Shown piece after piece: positions 17,137 through 28,255 of a DNA stretch of 64,000 nt. This DNA comes from JAUXFS01 sp963772635 (GTDB lineage Bacteria > Pseudomonadota > Alphaproteobacteria > Rhodospirillales > Defluviicoccaceae), in assembly GCA_963772635.1 (NCBI GenBank), contig CAVYYK010000052.1:1-64000 (forward strand), in the 5' to 3' direction. How positions within the stretch are numbered: the stretch's first letter is position 1; each line of letters starts with the position of its first letter. The position numbers were made by a program, and so were the translations under genes. The notes beneath the pieces are model-generated. The model was not told the DNA's origin and made no database searches. It saw nothing but the letters and a program-made list of their open reading frames with translations.

Positions 17137-19797
17137 ATGAAAACGATCATGCTGCTCACAGGGGGCGGGGCCCTGGTGATCCTGACCTCTTACCAGTCCG
17201 CGACCGATCGAAGGTTGCGCGAGAAGCTCGAGAGCAAGGGGATCGAGAAGTTCGTTTCGTTCGAAATTCCCCTCGATCTGGCCAGGGAACGCTACGGCGC
17301 CCATTTCTCGGTGGTCGAGAACGATCTCCACGAGAGCGACGATCTCCGCGTGCTCGACTACAACGCCGATCGTGCCTTCCGGCTTTTCCGCTTCGACGAG
17401 CTTGGCCCGCCCGTCGTCTACGAGCCGCCGGCGGAAGGTGCCGAGCCGGCCGAACGACCGGCTGCCGCCGCCCAGCCACCGAAACCGTTGTCTAGCAGTT
17501 TCCAGCCGGTTCGGGCGCCGGAGGGGGTGCAGACGCGTTTTACGGTGATGGTCGCCGACCTCGACGGCGACGATCAGGCCAGAACCCGGACCCAGCACGT
17601 GGTCCGTTGCCTCGAGCGCTACCCGGCGATCCGGGTCATCCGCAGTTTCAGCACGTTGAGCGTCGACGAGAAGGGCGATCCGGTCGAGAGCCTCGCCGCC
17701 GTACTGCGTTCCGGGCGTAGCGCGGCGCGGGCCGCCGGTGCCGACGTCCTCGTCTGGGGAAGGTGGTCGCCGGAACAGGGGGGACTGATTCTGCGCTTTC
17801 TTTCGGCCGCGGTGGCGCCCCACGGCGAGGTCCGCTCCTACCGGTCGGTCGGCGACAATCTCGAACTCCCCGACGGTTTCGGCGAGGATCTCGCGGACGT
17901 GGTCTACGCGGTCGCCCTCACCGGCGTCGATCCGTTCACCGAACAGCAGGCGCAGGATCTGGTCGACCTGCTCTCTCCCGCCGTCGGCAACATCGCCGAG
18001 ATCCTGAAAAATCCTCCCGGCGATCTGAGCCCGCGCGCGCTCAAACGGATCCGTGTCGCCCACGGTGCCGCCGCCGCCATGGTCGGCAGGCAGGCTCGGG
18101 ATCCGCAATGGCTCGAAAGCGCCGTCGCCGACCTGCGGGCGGTGCTCGCCGATACCGACCGGCTCGAGAACCCGGGCCTGTGGGCGATGGCCCAGAACAC
18201 CCTCGGCAACGCGCTTCGGACACTGGGCGAACAGGAACAGGAACCGGACCACCTGGAGCAGGCGTTGATCGCCTACCGCGAGGCGCAGGAGGTCTATACG
18301 CCGGACCAGCTGTCCTTGCGCTGGGCGTTGATCGAAAACAACCGCGGCGCGGCACTCACCGGGTTGGGCCGAAGCAGCGAAGGAACGAATTACCTCGAGG
18401 ATGCGGTTACCGCCTTTCGCGCCGCGCTGGGGGTTTTGACGCGGCAACGGGTTCAGGTGTCGTGGGCAATGACCCAGCACAATCTCGGCATCGCGCTGCG
18501 CTTCCTCGGCCAGCGCGAGCAGAGCACCCAGCGCCTGCAGGAGGCGGTGACGGCGCACCGCGCCGCGTCGGAGGTGCTGACCCGCAACGTGCTTCCCCTG
18601 CACTGGGCCCTGACCCAGCGCAATCTCGGCGCCGCCCTTCAGGCCCTGGGTGAATGGGGGGGCGGTCCGGTCCGCCTGGACGAGGCGGAGGCCGCCTATC
18701 GCAACGCGCTCGAGGTTTACACCCGCGACCGGCTGCCGGTGGAATGGGCGATGACCCAGAACCAACTCGGCACCGCGCTGATGGCGTTGGGCGGGCACCT
18801 GGGCCGGGTCTCGCGGCTGGAGGATGCCGTCGTCGCGTTCCGCTCGGCGCTGGAGGCCCTGGATCGCGACCGGCAAGCCCTCGAATGGGCGAGGACCCAG
18901 ATCAATCTCGGCGACGCCCTGCAGATGATCGCCGAGCGGGAGGAAGGAACGGCCCAACTGGAGGACGCGGTGGCAGCATACCGCGCCGCCCTGGGGGTGC
19001 TGACCCAAAGACGCCGGCCCCTCGACTGGGCCAAGACCCAGAACAGCCTGGGCGCCGCGCTGTCGACCCTGGGCGGACGCGAGGAGGGCACCGTCCATCT
19101 GGAGGAGTCGGTGTCGGCCTATCGGGCGGCGCTGGAAGTCTATGTCCGCGACGAGCTGCCGTTCCACTGGGCAATGGCTCAGAACAACCTGGGCACGGCG
19201 CTGTGGAACCTGGCCAAGCGCGAGGAGGGCACGGTCCGCCTCCGGGAGGCGGTCGCCGCGCATCGGGCGGCGCTCCGGATGTACACCCGCGACGGGTTCC
19301 CCATCGACTGGGCGGCGACCCAGAACAGCCTGGGCAACGCGCTCAGAACGCTGGGCGACCGGGAGGAAGGCACCGAGCAGCTGGCGGCCGCGGTGGCGGC
19401 CTACCGCGCGGCGCTGGAAGTGCGCACTCGGGAACGGTTTCCCCTCGCCTGGGCGATGACCCAGAACAACCTCGGCAACGCACTGCAGACCTGGGGCGAG
19501 CGCGAGGAGGGTAGCGAGCATCTCAAGGACGCGGTGGCGGCCTACCGCGCGGCGCTGGAGGTGCGGGCAAGGGATCGGCTGCCGGTTCACTGGGCGTTGA
19601 CCCAGATCAACCTCGGCAACGCGCTTTGGACCCTCGCCGGCCGCGAAAAGACCCCGGCGCGTCTGACCGAGGCGTTGGCGGCCTACCAGACGGCGCTCAA
19701 CATCTTCGTGCGGGCCGGCGCCGACTACCACGCCGGCATCACCCGCCGCCGGATCAAGCGGCTGGAGGACATCGTCAAATCACGCCGGGCGAGCTGA
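17137..19797 (+). CDS. Large TPR protein with novel N-terminal domain
   Basis: This 886-residue protein without signal peptide has three parts. Residues 1-96 (MKTIMLLTGGGALVILTSY...) form a domain also encoded alone at 41565-41915, about three-quarters identical by eye. After a Pro/Ala linker, residues 121-265 look like a TolB/FlgO-type alpha/beta domain (FTVMVADLDGDD, ADVLVWGRW). From about residue 330 to 870 run eleven TPR units of about 50 residues, each with the core A-x-T-Q-N-x-L-G-x-A-L followed by A-x-A-A-Y-R-x-A-L-E-V. TPR arrays bind other proteins, so this looks like a cytoplasmic scaffold or signalling protein. The partner is unknown. It is monocistronic, convergent with acs. Confidence 0.75.
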   Translation: MKTIMLLTGGGALVILTSYQSATDRRLREKLESKGIEKFVSFEIPLDLARERYGAHFSVVENDLHESDDLRVLDYNADRAFRLFRFDELGPPVVYEPPAEGAEPAERPAAAAQPPKPLSSSFQPVRAPEGVQTRFTVMVADLDGDDQARTRTQHVVRCLERYPAIRVIRSFSTLSVDEKGDPVESLAAVLRSGRSAARAAGADVLVWGRWSPEQGGLILRFLSAAVAPHGEVRSYRSVGDNLELPDGFGEDLADVVYAVALTGVDPFTEQQAQDLVDLLSPAVGNIAEILKNPPGDLSPRALKRIRVAHGAAAAMVGRQARDPQWLESAVADLRAVLADTDRLENPGLWAMAQNTLGNALRTLGEQEQEPDHLEQALIAYREAQEVYTPDQLSLRWALIENNRGAALTGLGRSSEGTNYLEDAVTAFRAALGVLTRQRVQVSWAMTQHNLGIALRFLGQREQSTQRLQEAVTAHRAASEVLTRNVLPLHWALTQRNLGAALQALGEWGGGPVRLDEAEAAYRNALEVYTRDRLPVEWAMTQNQLGTALMALGGHLGRVSRLEDAVVAFRSALEALDRDRQALEWARTQINLGDALQMIAEREEGTAQLEDAVAAYRAALGVLTQRRRPLDWAKTQNSLGAALSTLGGREEGTVHLEESVSAYRAALEVYVRDELPFHWAMAQNNLGTALWNLAKREEGTVRLREAVAAHRAALRMYTRDGFPIDWAATQNSLGNALRTLGDREEGTEQLAAAVAAYRAALEVRTRERFPLAWAMTQNNLGNALQTWGEREEGSEHLKDAVAAYRAALEVRARDRLPVHWALTQINLGNALWTLAGREKTPARLTEALAAYQTALNIFVRAGADYHAGITRRRIKRLEDIVKSRRAS

Positions 19798-19880
19798 GAG
19801 AGCGGCACCCGCCCGTTCATCGGTCTTGCCGCGATTGCCTCGTTTGCTGCGGTGGACCGGTATCCACCGCCCGAAAACGA

Positions 19881-19904
19881 AGGCGGGGCCTTGCGGCCCC
19901 GCCT
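19881..19904 (-). terminator. Intrinsic terminator of acs
   Basis: A perfect 10-bp GC stem (AGGCGGGGCC/GGCCCCGCCT) with a four-base loop lies 25 bp past the acs stop. On the minus strand it is followed by TCGTTTTCG. It sits between two convergent genes and may stop transcription from both sides, but the T-rich tail favours acs. Confidence 0.75.
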
Positions 19905-19928
19905 GTCTCCGACCGTTCGGCCTCAGGC

Positions 19929-21866
<1,938 letters not shown>

Positions 21867-22025
21867 GTTCGCTCTGCTCCTCCCCTGGAACGGTTGAAAG
21901 CTTGTTGTCGACGCCGCCGCGCGGCCCCGCGGTTCGAAAAACCAAACGCTAAAGCGGGGGGATTATCTCAGAAATCGCCCGCGAGACAAGCCGCGTGCGA
22001 GAACAATGCCGCAATCGCCCCAGGA

Positions 22026-22361
22026 TTACCCGCAAAGCACCAGAAAACCCGAGCGGACGACCGCCGCGGCGGGCTCCAGATGCTTGCCGGCGCAGGGTCC
22101 CGAGACGCAATAGCCGTCGTCGATGCGGAACAACGCGCCATGGTTGGTACACAGGATGTGGGTCCGGTCCAGGTTGAGAAACCGGCCCGGCTCGAAATCG
22201 AGCGGCGTGCCGTTGTGGGGGCAGGAGTTGACGTAGACGAACACTCGATCGCCGCGGCGGACCGCCATGTAGAGCCGGCGGCCCCGGTCCGTCTCGACGT
22301 CGTAGCCGGCCGAGCCGCCGTCGGGAATGTCCGCGACGCGGCCGAGCCGCACCTCGCTCAC
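22026..22361 (-). CDS. Rieske-type [2Fe-2S] ferredoxin
   Basis: This 111-residue single-domain protein has the Rieske ligands: C-P-H-N-G (Cys and His) near residues 48-52 and C-T-N-H-G-A-L-F near 71-78. It resembles the small ferredoxin-like components that pass electrons to oxygenases or nitrite reductase NirD-type subunits. No oxygenase is encoded nearby, so the partner is unknown. It lies 24 bp after the EVE-domain gene on the same strand. Confidence 0.85.
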   Translation of the reverse strand: MSEVRLGRVADIPDGGSAGYDVETDRGRRLYMAVRRGDRVFVYVNSCPHNGTPLDFEPGRFLNLDRTHILCTNHGALFRIDDGYCVSGPCAGKHLEPAAAVVRSGFLVLCG

Positions 22362-22385
22362 GATGTGACGCTCATGGGGCGATAC

Positions 22386-22799
22386 TCATGGGGCGATACC
22401 GCCCATTTCGGCGATCATCCGCCAGGCGCCGTCGTCGAGCGGCATTACCGACAGCCGCGACTGGCGGATCAGCGCGATGTGGTCGAGCCGGCCATCGGCC
22501 TTGATCTCGGCGAGGCTCACCGGGCGGGCGAGGGGATGCAGCGCCTTGAAGTCGACCATCCCGAACCGCCCCGACGCATCGCTGGGGTCGGGATAGTACT
22601 CCCGCACCACCTCGAGCACGCCGACCACTTGTCTCTCGGCGCCCGAATGATAGAAGTACGCCCTGTCGCCGACCTTCATCGCCTTCATGTTGTTGCAGGC
22701 CTGGTGGTTGCGCACCCCGTTCCAGGGCTCTACGCCGACGGCCATGTGCTGCTCCCAGGACCAGGCGTTCGGTTCGGATTTCACCAGCCAGTAGGACAT
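22386..22799 (-). CDS. EVE-domain protein
   Basis: This 137-residue protein is a single EVE domain. It begins MSYWLVKSEP, followed by W-x-G-V-R-N-x-x-A-x-N-N-M-K-x-M-K-x-G-D, the family's most conserved stretch, and the V-G-V-x-E-V pattern. EVE domains have a PUA-like fold and bind modified bases in DNA or RNA; stand-alone short members like this one are widespread in proteobacteria. The ATG at 22799 is the family start. It is divergent from the Mth938-domain gene and probably cotranscribed with the Rieske gene. Confidence 0.9.
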   Translation of the reverse strand: MSYWLVKSEPNAWSWEQHMAVGVEPWNGVRNHQACNNMKAMKVGDRAYFYHSGAERQVVGVLEVVREYYPDPSDASGRFGMVDFKALHPLARPVSLAEIKADGRLDHIALIRQSRLSVMPLDDGAWRMIAEMGGIAP

Positions 22800-22890
22800 G
22801 CTCGCTCCCCGGTTCGATGGATGTCGCCGTTCCCGAACGACATTGGCCCCGCGGCGCAGCGGATTCAACCGCGCGGGTAAAAGGGGTATA

Positions 22891-23304
22891 ATGTATCCAC
22901 CGCGACGGCCCGAAACGGAACCGTGGACCATGGAACGAGAACCACCCTCTCCGAGCATCACCGGCTTTTCCTGGGGTCGGCTGGACGTCGACGGGGATCG
23001 CTCGTTCAAGGACGCCAAGCTGTATCCCGGCGGGGCGCGGGAGTGGGACTGGCGCGAAACCGGCACCGCCCACGACCCGGGCATCCAGCCCGCCGACGTG
23101 GAGGAGCTTCTCGAGCACGGCGCCGACGTGGTGGTGCTCTCAAAGGGCGTGATGGAGCGGCTCCGGATTTGTCCCGAGACCCTGGAGATGCTGAAAAACC
23201 GGGGCGTCGCCGCCCATGTCCTGCAGACCGAGGAAGCGGTTCGACAGTACAACGAGCTACAGCGAAGGCACCGGGTCGGCGGTCTCTTTCATTCGACCTG
23301 CTGA
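22891..23304 (+). CDS. Mth938-domain protein (DUF498)
   Basis: This is a 137-residue protein of the Mth938/NDUFAF3-like family. Typical parts are ITGFSWGRLDVDG, the DAKLYPGGAREWDWRETGT stretch and VVLSKGVMERLRI. The human relative NDUFAF3 takes part in complex I assembly; the bacterial role is not established. The ATG at 22891 has AAGGGG five bases upstream; a second in-frame ATG at 22930 would drop 13 residues that lie outside the domain. It is divergent from the EVE gene with a 91-bp gap that should hold both promoters. Confidence 0.85.
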   Translation: MYPPRRPETEPWTMEREPPSPSITGFSWGRLDVDGDRSFKDAKLYPGGAREWDWRETGTAHDPGIQPADVEELLEHGADVVVLSKGVMERLRICPETLEMLKNRGVAAHVLQTEEAVRQYNELQRRHRVGGLFHSTC

Positions 23305-23329
23305 CGGAGGTTTTCGCTGCGGAGACAGC

Positions 23330-23683
23330 TCAAGCGACCGCCTTGACCACCTTTCCGACGATCTCAAGAACTTTGGCGGTGACTTTGAGAAACGTTTCTA
23401 CGTGCCCGATATTCTTGCGCGCCTTTGCGAGATCCTTGATTCCTTCCCTGAGCTCACTTTCGTGGGAGCGCAATTGTTGGAGCAGCTTCAGGAGCTCGGC
23501 GTTTCTTAGATCGCGAATGGCATCTTGGATTGCGAACAGCGTCTCCGAATATTTCTTGGAGGCTTCCGCTCCCGCCGCCTTCGCCGCGTCCTTGTTTTCC
23601 AATAGAAGCATGTCGTCTCGAGTGGCCTCGAGCTCTTCCAGGGTTAAGTCTTTCAGGTCGTTGCCGATGTCATCTTGCGGCAT
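23330..23683 (-). CDS. Coiled-coil hypothetical protein
   Basis: This 117-residue charged, almost wholly helical protein has heptad-like stretches (LEELEATRDDMLLLENKD and LLKLLQQLRSHESELREGIKD) and a hydrophobic C-terminal helix (VLEIVGKVVKAVA). No catalytic motif or signal peptide is visible, and I recognise no family. It begins about 30 bp after the lipoprotein gene stop on the same strand, so the two probably form an operon and may interact. The ATG at 23683 is preferred over a TTG at 23689. Confidence 0.65.
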   Translation of the reverse strand: MPQDDIGNDLKDLTLEELEATRDDMLLLENKDAAKAAGAEASKKYSETLFAIQDAIRDLRNAELLKLLQQLRSHESELREGIKDLAKARKNIGHVETFLKVTAKVLEIVGKVVKAVA

Positions 23684-23715
23684 GGTCAATACCCCGTTTC
23701 AACGGTTCCAGGCTC

Positions 23716-24618
23716 TCAGTTTGCTTTGAGCGCGTTGATCATCGCGATGGTTGCGTCGACGTGGCCCATCAGGCGCGTGACGGTCGATCCTTCCGGACCG
23801 CCGCCCGCCAGCTCTTGCCACGCGACACGCAGCGCCTTCATCGCCTGTTCGGCCTGTTGGGCCGACCCGATCGCCGATGAGTTGGTCAGATACCTCTCGC
23901 GCTTTCTGTACCACCCCGTTCCCAGCGGTTTGCTCTTGTCTCGATACTGCTCGTAAACCGGATTGATCAACGCTCCCGACGTCCAGGCCTCGGAGTCGCT
24001 GACCATGCTTCGCCCAAGCTTGTTCAGAATGGCTTCCTGAACGGCCAGTTCCCGATCGATTGTCTCGCCGTGGTCCTCGAGTTCGCGTTTCAAGGCCTTG
24101 TTCTTCAGGGCGACAACGACGAAATTGCCGACCGGCTGAGCCACCTTCTCCACCGGTACGCCCAAGGGGCTTCCCCGGCCGAAATCGCTGCGAACTCTCC
24201 CAATCTCCCCGACAAGCGCCGCCGTGGCCGACCCAACGCCCTGTCCCACGTCCTCGCCGGTCAGCCTCTGAATTTCCGCGAAATAGCTCCCTAACAGGCT
24301 GGCGTGCTCCGTGAGACCCCTGACGAGGGCACCGGTTCGCTTCAGATCATCGTCGGCCTTCTGGAGTTCGTTCTGCAATCTTTCGGGCGCGGCGCCTGAA
24401 AGTTCGCGCGCCGTAACGAGCGCAGCACTGTCCGAATTGATCGCCAGCTTGAAGTACTCGTCATAAAAGGCGGGCAGCGTCCGTGTGAACTTTACCCCTT
24501 CGTTGGCGAACTGATTCGCATTGTCGACCCTCTGCGCTCCTGCGCACGATGACAGTGCAAGCGCGGCAATCAACAAGAAGACGGCATTGCGCTGCCGTAT
24601 CGTCGATATTATTGCCAT
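23716..24618 (-). CDS. Hypothetical lipoprotein
   Basis: This 300-residue protein has a lipoprotein signal (lipobox ALSSC, Cys25 from the ATG at 24618). The mature part is mostly helical with charged segments (LQNELQKADDDLKRTG). A moderately hydrophobic stretch (VPVEKVAQPVGNFVVVALKNKAL) is followed by more helices and KPLGTGWYRKRERYL. I recognise no named family. GGGG before the ATG at 24618 supports that start over a GTG at 24630. It forms a likely two-gene operon with the coiled-coil protein downstream. Together they look like an envelope pair of unknown job. Confidence 0.65.
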   Translation of the reverse strand: MAIISTIRQRNAVFLLIAALALSSCAGAQRVDNANQFANEGVKFTRTLPAFYDEYFKLAINSDSAALVTARELSGAAPERLQNELQKADDDLKRTGALVRGLTEHASLLGSYFAEIQRLTGEDVGQGVGSATAALVGEIGRVRSDFGRGSPLGVPVEKVAQPVGNFVVVALKNKALKRELEDHGETIDRELAVQEAILNKLGRSMVSDSEAWTSGALINPVYEQYRDKSKPLGTGWYRKRERYLTNSSAIGSAQQAEQAMKALRVAWQELAGGGPEGSTVTRLMGHVDATIAMINALKAN

Positions 24619-24803
24619 TGTTTTCCCCACATGTCGGATGTGACCTCCCGGGCATTAATATTTGACCTCAAAACTGGAACGCATACAAGCCGAAACGAGA
24701 GCGGCTCTCATTAAATCGCTCCGTAGTAAAGAGATAAGGAGACTTAATCGGACCAATCAGACCACGCGGCGCACCAATGACCGGCTCGTGGCCGCGCATG
24801 CCG

Positions 24804-25088
24804 TCAGTCGGCGGGGATCACCTTCTTCCAGCGGCGGATGACCACGTTCTCGAACAGCCCCGCCTTGTTGTAGGGGTCGTTGGCGGCGAACGCTTCGGCC
24901 AACTTCCGGTCGGCGAAATCCATGATCAGCAGGCTGCCGGTCATGCGCGCGCCGTCGTCGGTTTGCAACGGGCCGGCGATCACCACCCGGTCCTTGAACC
25001 CGCCCAAGTAGTCGAGGTGGGCCTGGCGGGTGCCTATCCTGAGATGCTCGTGGTTCGGCTTGTCGGTGCATAGGATGGTGAACAGCAT
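24804..25088 (-). CDS. YciI-like protein
   Basis: This 94-residue protein with a ferredoxin-like YCII domain contains R-x-x-H-L-D-Y-L, then AGPLQTDDGARMTGSLLIMD and the N-D-P-Y-x-x-A-G-L-F-E motif near the end. The conserved His and Asp form a putative active site; biochemical functions of family members are largely unknown. It sits directly downstream of gpsA on the same strand (30-bp gap). The gpsA-yciI linkage is, as I recall, common in alphaproteobacteria, so it may be part of the tsaD-gpsA-yciI unit. Confidence 0.88.
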   Translation of the reverse strand: MLFTILCTDKPNHEHLRIGTRQAHLDYLGGFKDRVVIAGPLQTDDGARMTGSLLIMDFADRKLAEAFAANDPYNKAGLFENVVIRRWKKVIPAD

Positions 25089-25118
25089 GGCGGGTTCCTC
25101 CCTCGGTGTTGTGGTTGA

Positions 25119-26117
25119 TCAGGTCGACGGGCCCTCGGCCTTGAACGGCCGCGACAGCAGCCCGGCGATGGTGGCGTCGAGATCGGCGCCGCGGTTGAGC
25201 ACCGCGTCGACGGCGGCGCAAATCGGCATGACCACGCCCACGCGGCGGGCGAGCTCGGTGATCGCCGCGGCGCTGAACACCCCCTCGGCAACCGAGGTCC
25301 GCCCGGCCAGCACGTCCTTCAGCCGCGCGCCCTCGCCCAGCGCGACGCCGAGCGAGAAGTTGCGCGACTGGATATTGTTGCAGGTGAGCACCAGGTCGCC
25401 GGCGCCCGAGAGCCCCATCAGCGTCTCGGCGCGCGCTCCCTTGGCGTGGGCGAGGCGGGCGATCTCGGCGAGGCCGCGGGTGATCAGCGCCGCCCGGGCA
25501 TTGTCGCCGAGGCCGCGCCCCTCGACGATCCCGCAGGCGATGGCGAGGACGTTCTTGACCGCGCCGCCGATCTCGGCGCCGATGACGTCGCCGGAGGAAT
25601 AGATGCGAAACCGGGTGGTTCCCAGCGCCGCCGGCACCGCTTCGCGCAGGCCTGCGTCGGCGCAGGCGAAGGTCACCGCGGTCGGCAGCTCGCGGGCGAC
25701 CTCGGCGGCGAAGCTGGGCCCCGACAGCACCGCGACGATCGCCGACGGCAGCGTCTCGGCGACCACTTCGCTCAACAGCGCGCAGGTTCGGCCCTCGATC
25801 CCCTTGGCGCAGACCACCGCCGGCACTCCGCGCCGCCATCCCGCCGCCAGCGGCGCGACCACGCCGCGAAGGTGCTGGGCCGGCGCGACCAGCAGCACCG
25901 CGTCGGCGTCCGCCGCCTCGACCGGATCGCCGGTGGCGCGGATTGCCGGATCGAGGGCGATGCCGGGCAGAAACGAGGGGTTCTCGTGATCGCGGTTGAT
26001 CGCGTCGACCACCTCCGGCTCGCGGGCATGGATGACGGCTTCGCGCCCGGCCTTCCGCGCGGTCATCGCCAGCGCCGTCCCCCAGGCGCCCCCGCCGATG
26101 ATGCCGATCCGATCCAT
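25119..26117 (-). CDS. gpsA: Glycerol-3-phosphate dehydrogenase [NAD(P)+]
   Basis: This 332-residue enzyme reduces DHAP to sn-glycerol 3-phosphate for phospholipid synthesis. The N-terminal Rossmann motif GIIGGGAWGTAL, the SGPSFAAEVA motif, the catalytic-Lys region GGAVKNVLAIACG and GLSGAGDLVLTC are all present. The ATG at 26117 begins MDRIGIIGGGAWG. It reads in the same frame as the 5' part of tsaD, giving a false 706-residue open frame. The true boundary is set by the tsaD stop at 26179. Confidence 0.96.
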   Translation of the reverse strand: MDRIGIIGGGAWGTALAMTARKAGREAVIHAREPEVVDAINRDHENPSFLPGIALDPAIRATGDPVEAADADAVLLVAPAQHLRGVVAPLAAGWRRGVPAVVCAKGIEGRTCALLSEVVAETLPSAIVAVLSGPSFAAEVARELPTAVTFACADAGLREAVPAALGTTRFRIYSSGDVIGAEIGGAVKNVLAIACGIVEGRGLGDNARAALITRGLAEIARLAHAKGARAETLMGLSGAGDLVLTCNNIQSRNFSLGVALGEGARLKDVLAGRTSVAEGVFSAAAITELARRVGVVMPICAAVDAVLNRGADLDATIAGLLSRPFKAEGPST

Positions 26118-26178
26118 GGGTTGGTTATGCCCCGGCGACCGCCGGGCGGCAAGAGCGGGCGGCCAGCTCCCGTTTCCA

Positions 26179-27239
26179 TCACGCCTTGACCCCGGCGAAG
26201 GCGGCGGGCGGGGCGTCGGGGTCGAGGGGCCAGCGCGGGCGGGGCTTGAAGTCGAGGGCGATCGGTGAGGCCGAGACGGAGGCGCTCGATGCCGGCCCAG
26301 GCGATCATCGCGCCGTTGTCGGTGCACAGAGTGTTGCGGCGGGGTGATCAGCCGGACGCCCTCGGTCTCGGCGAGGGCGGCGAGGCGGGCGCGCAGGTAG
26401 GCGTTGGCGGCGACGCCGCCGGCGGCCACCAGGGTGTCGGACCCGGGGTAGAGGTCGCGGAACTGGCGAAGCGCGTTGGCGGTGCGGTCGACCAGCGCGT
26501 CGCCGGCCGCCGCCTGGAACGAGGCGCACAGGTCGGCGACGTCGCCGGCGTCGAACGGCGCCGGCGGCAGGGCGTCGACCGCGTGCTTGACCGCGGTCTT
26601 CAGGCCGGAAAACGAGAAATGACAGCCCGGCCGGCCCTTCATCGGCCGCGGCAAGCGGAAACGTGTGGGATCGCCGGTCGCGGCGGCGCGCTCCACCGCC
26701 GGGCCGCCGGGATAGCCGAGGCCGAGCATCTTGGCGACCTTGTCGAAGGCCTCGCCGAGGGCGTCGTCGACGGTGGTGCCGAGCCGGCGGTAGCGTGCGA
26801 CCCCCTCCACCGCGAGAAGCTGGCAATGGCCGCCGGAGACCAGCAGCAGCAGGTAGGGGAATTGGACGTCGTCGGTGAGCCGCGCGGTCAGCGCGTGGCC
26901 CTCCAGGTGGTTGACCGCGAGGAACGGCAGGCCGTGGACGGCGGCGATCGCCTTGGCGGTCATCACCCCGACGATGACGCCGCCGATCAGCCCGGGCCCG
27001 CCGGTGACGGCGACGCCGTCGAGATCGGCGAAACCGACGCCGGCTTCCGCGATGGCTTCCGCGACCAGCCCGTCGAGGAATTCCAGGTGGGCGCGCGCCG
27101 CCACTTCCGGCACCACCCCGCCGAACGGCCGGTGCTCGTCCAGCTGCGACAGGATCCGGTCGGAGAGGATCCGCCGGTCGTCGCCGACCACCGCCGCCGC
27201 CGTCTCGTCGCAACTGGTCTCGATCCCGAGCACGATCAT
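26179..27239 (-). CDS. tsaD: tRNA t6A transferase TsaD (two frameshifts)
   Basis: TsaD transfers the threonylcarbamoyl group to A37 of ANN-decoding tRNAs. The N-terminus MIVLGIETSCDETAAAV, the metal-binding HLEGH motif and SGGHCQLL are intact. Near 26335 the frame shifts by +1: LITPPQ should continue as NTLCTDNGAMIAWAGIERL. Near 26272 it shifts by +1 again to give LDFKPRPRWPLDPDAPP and the family ending FAGVKA. The restored protein is about 352 residues, normal for TsaD. As the gene is essential, sequencing error is far likelier than decay. It is divergent from hemC. Confidence 0.9.
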
Positions 27240-27313
27240 CGAAAAAGTCCTTCGCCCCGCAGGAACGGGACCTTACTCTCGGCGATCTCTGCGAACCACA
27301 CCTTTGGCCCCCG

Positions 27314-28253
27314 ATGACCACCACCCGCTTGCGCATCGGCACCCGCGGCAGCCCCCTCGCCCTCGCCCAGACGGAAGAAGTGCGCTCGCGGCTGACCGCA
27401 GCCCACCCCGGGCTGGCGGAACCGGGGGCCCTGGAAACCGTCGTCATCAGGACCACCGGCGACAAGATCCGCGACCGGCCGCTCGCCGAGATCGGCGGCA
27501 AGGGGCTGTTCACCAAGGAGATCGACGAGGCGATGCTGGCCGGCGCGCATCGACGTGGCGGTGCACTCGATGAAGGACCTGCCGACCTGGCTGCCCGACG
27601 GCATCGTCCTCGCCTGCACGCTGCCGCGCGAGGATCCGCGAGACGCGCTGATCTGCGCGGGCGCCCGCAGTCTCGCCCGGCTGCCGGCGGGTTCGGTCGT
27701 CGGCACCGCGTCGCTCCGGCGCAAGGCGCAGATCCTCCATCGCCGCCCCGATCTGCGGGTGGTGCCGCTGCGCGGCAACGTCCACACCCGCCTTCGCAAG
27801 GTCGCCGCCGGCGAGGTCGACGCCACGTTGCTGGCGCTGGCGGGGCTCAGGCGTCTCGGCATGGGCGACGCGGCCGCCGCGGTCATCGAGCCCGACGAGA
27901 TGCTGCCCGCGGTCGCCCAGGGGGCGATCGGCCTGACCTGCCGCGCCGGCGACCGATCCGTCCGCGACCTGCTCGCCGCCCTCGACCACCCGGAAACGAC
28001 GACGCGGGTGACGGCGGAGCGGGCGATGCTGGAGGTTCTCGACGGCTCCTGCCGGACGCCGATCGCCGCGCTCGCCGAAGTGGACGGCATGGGCGGGCTG
28101 ACGCTGAGCGGGCTGGTCGCCCGCCCGGACGGCTCGGAACTGCTCGAAACCGCCCGCGCCGGACGAACCGAAGACGCCCGATCCGTCGGCCGCGACGCCG
28201 GCGAGGAGTTGCGCCGGCGCGCCGGCCCCGGGTTCTTCGAGGACATCGCCTAA
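27314..28253 (+). CDS. hemC: Porphobilinogen deaminase (one frameshift)
   Basis: HemC polymerises four porphobilinogens to hydroxymethylbilane in heme synthesis. The 5' part reads MTTTRLRIGTRGSPLALAQ, then FTKEIDEAMLAG. Near 27547 one extra base breaks the frame, and the protein continues as IDVAVHSMKDLPTWLPDG, then GTASLRRKAQILHRRPDL and the cofactor-attachment Cys in LDGSCRTPIAAL. The restored length is about 312 residues, normal for the family. It is followed three bases later by hemD and is divergent from tsaD (75-bp gap). Confidence 0.9.
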
Positions 28254-28255
28254 CC

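Noticed and set aside
17113..19731. An 872-codon minus-strand open frame opposite the TPR gene
   Set aside because: It is a mirror of the periodic TPR coding sequence. The plus-strand frame has clear TPR consensus residues and a recognisable N-terminal domain shared with another gene.
25119..27239. A 706-codon open frame that looks like a TsaD-GpsA fusion
   Set aside because: The TsaD C-terminus and its stop (26179) are found in the other frames after two +1 shifts, and gpsA has its own start at 26117. The fusion is a by-product of the indels.
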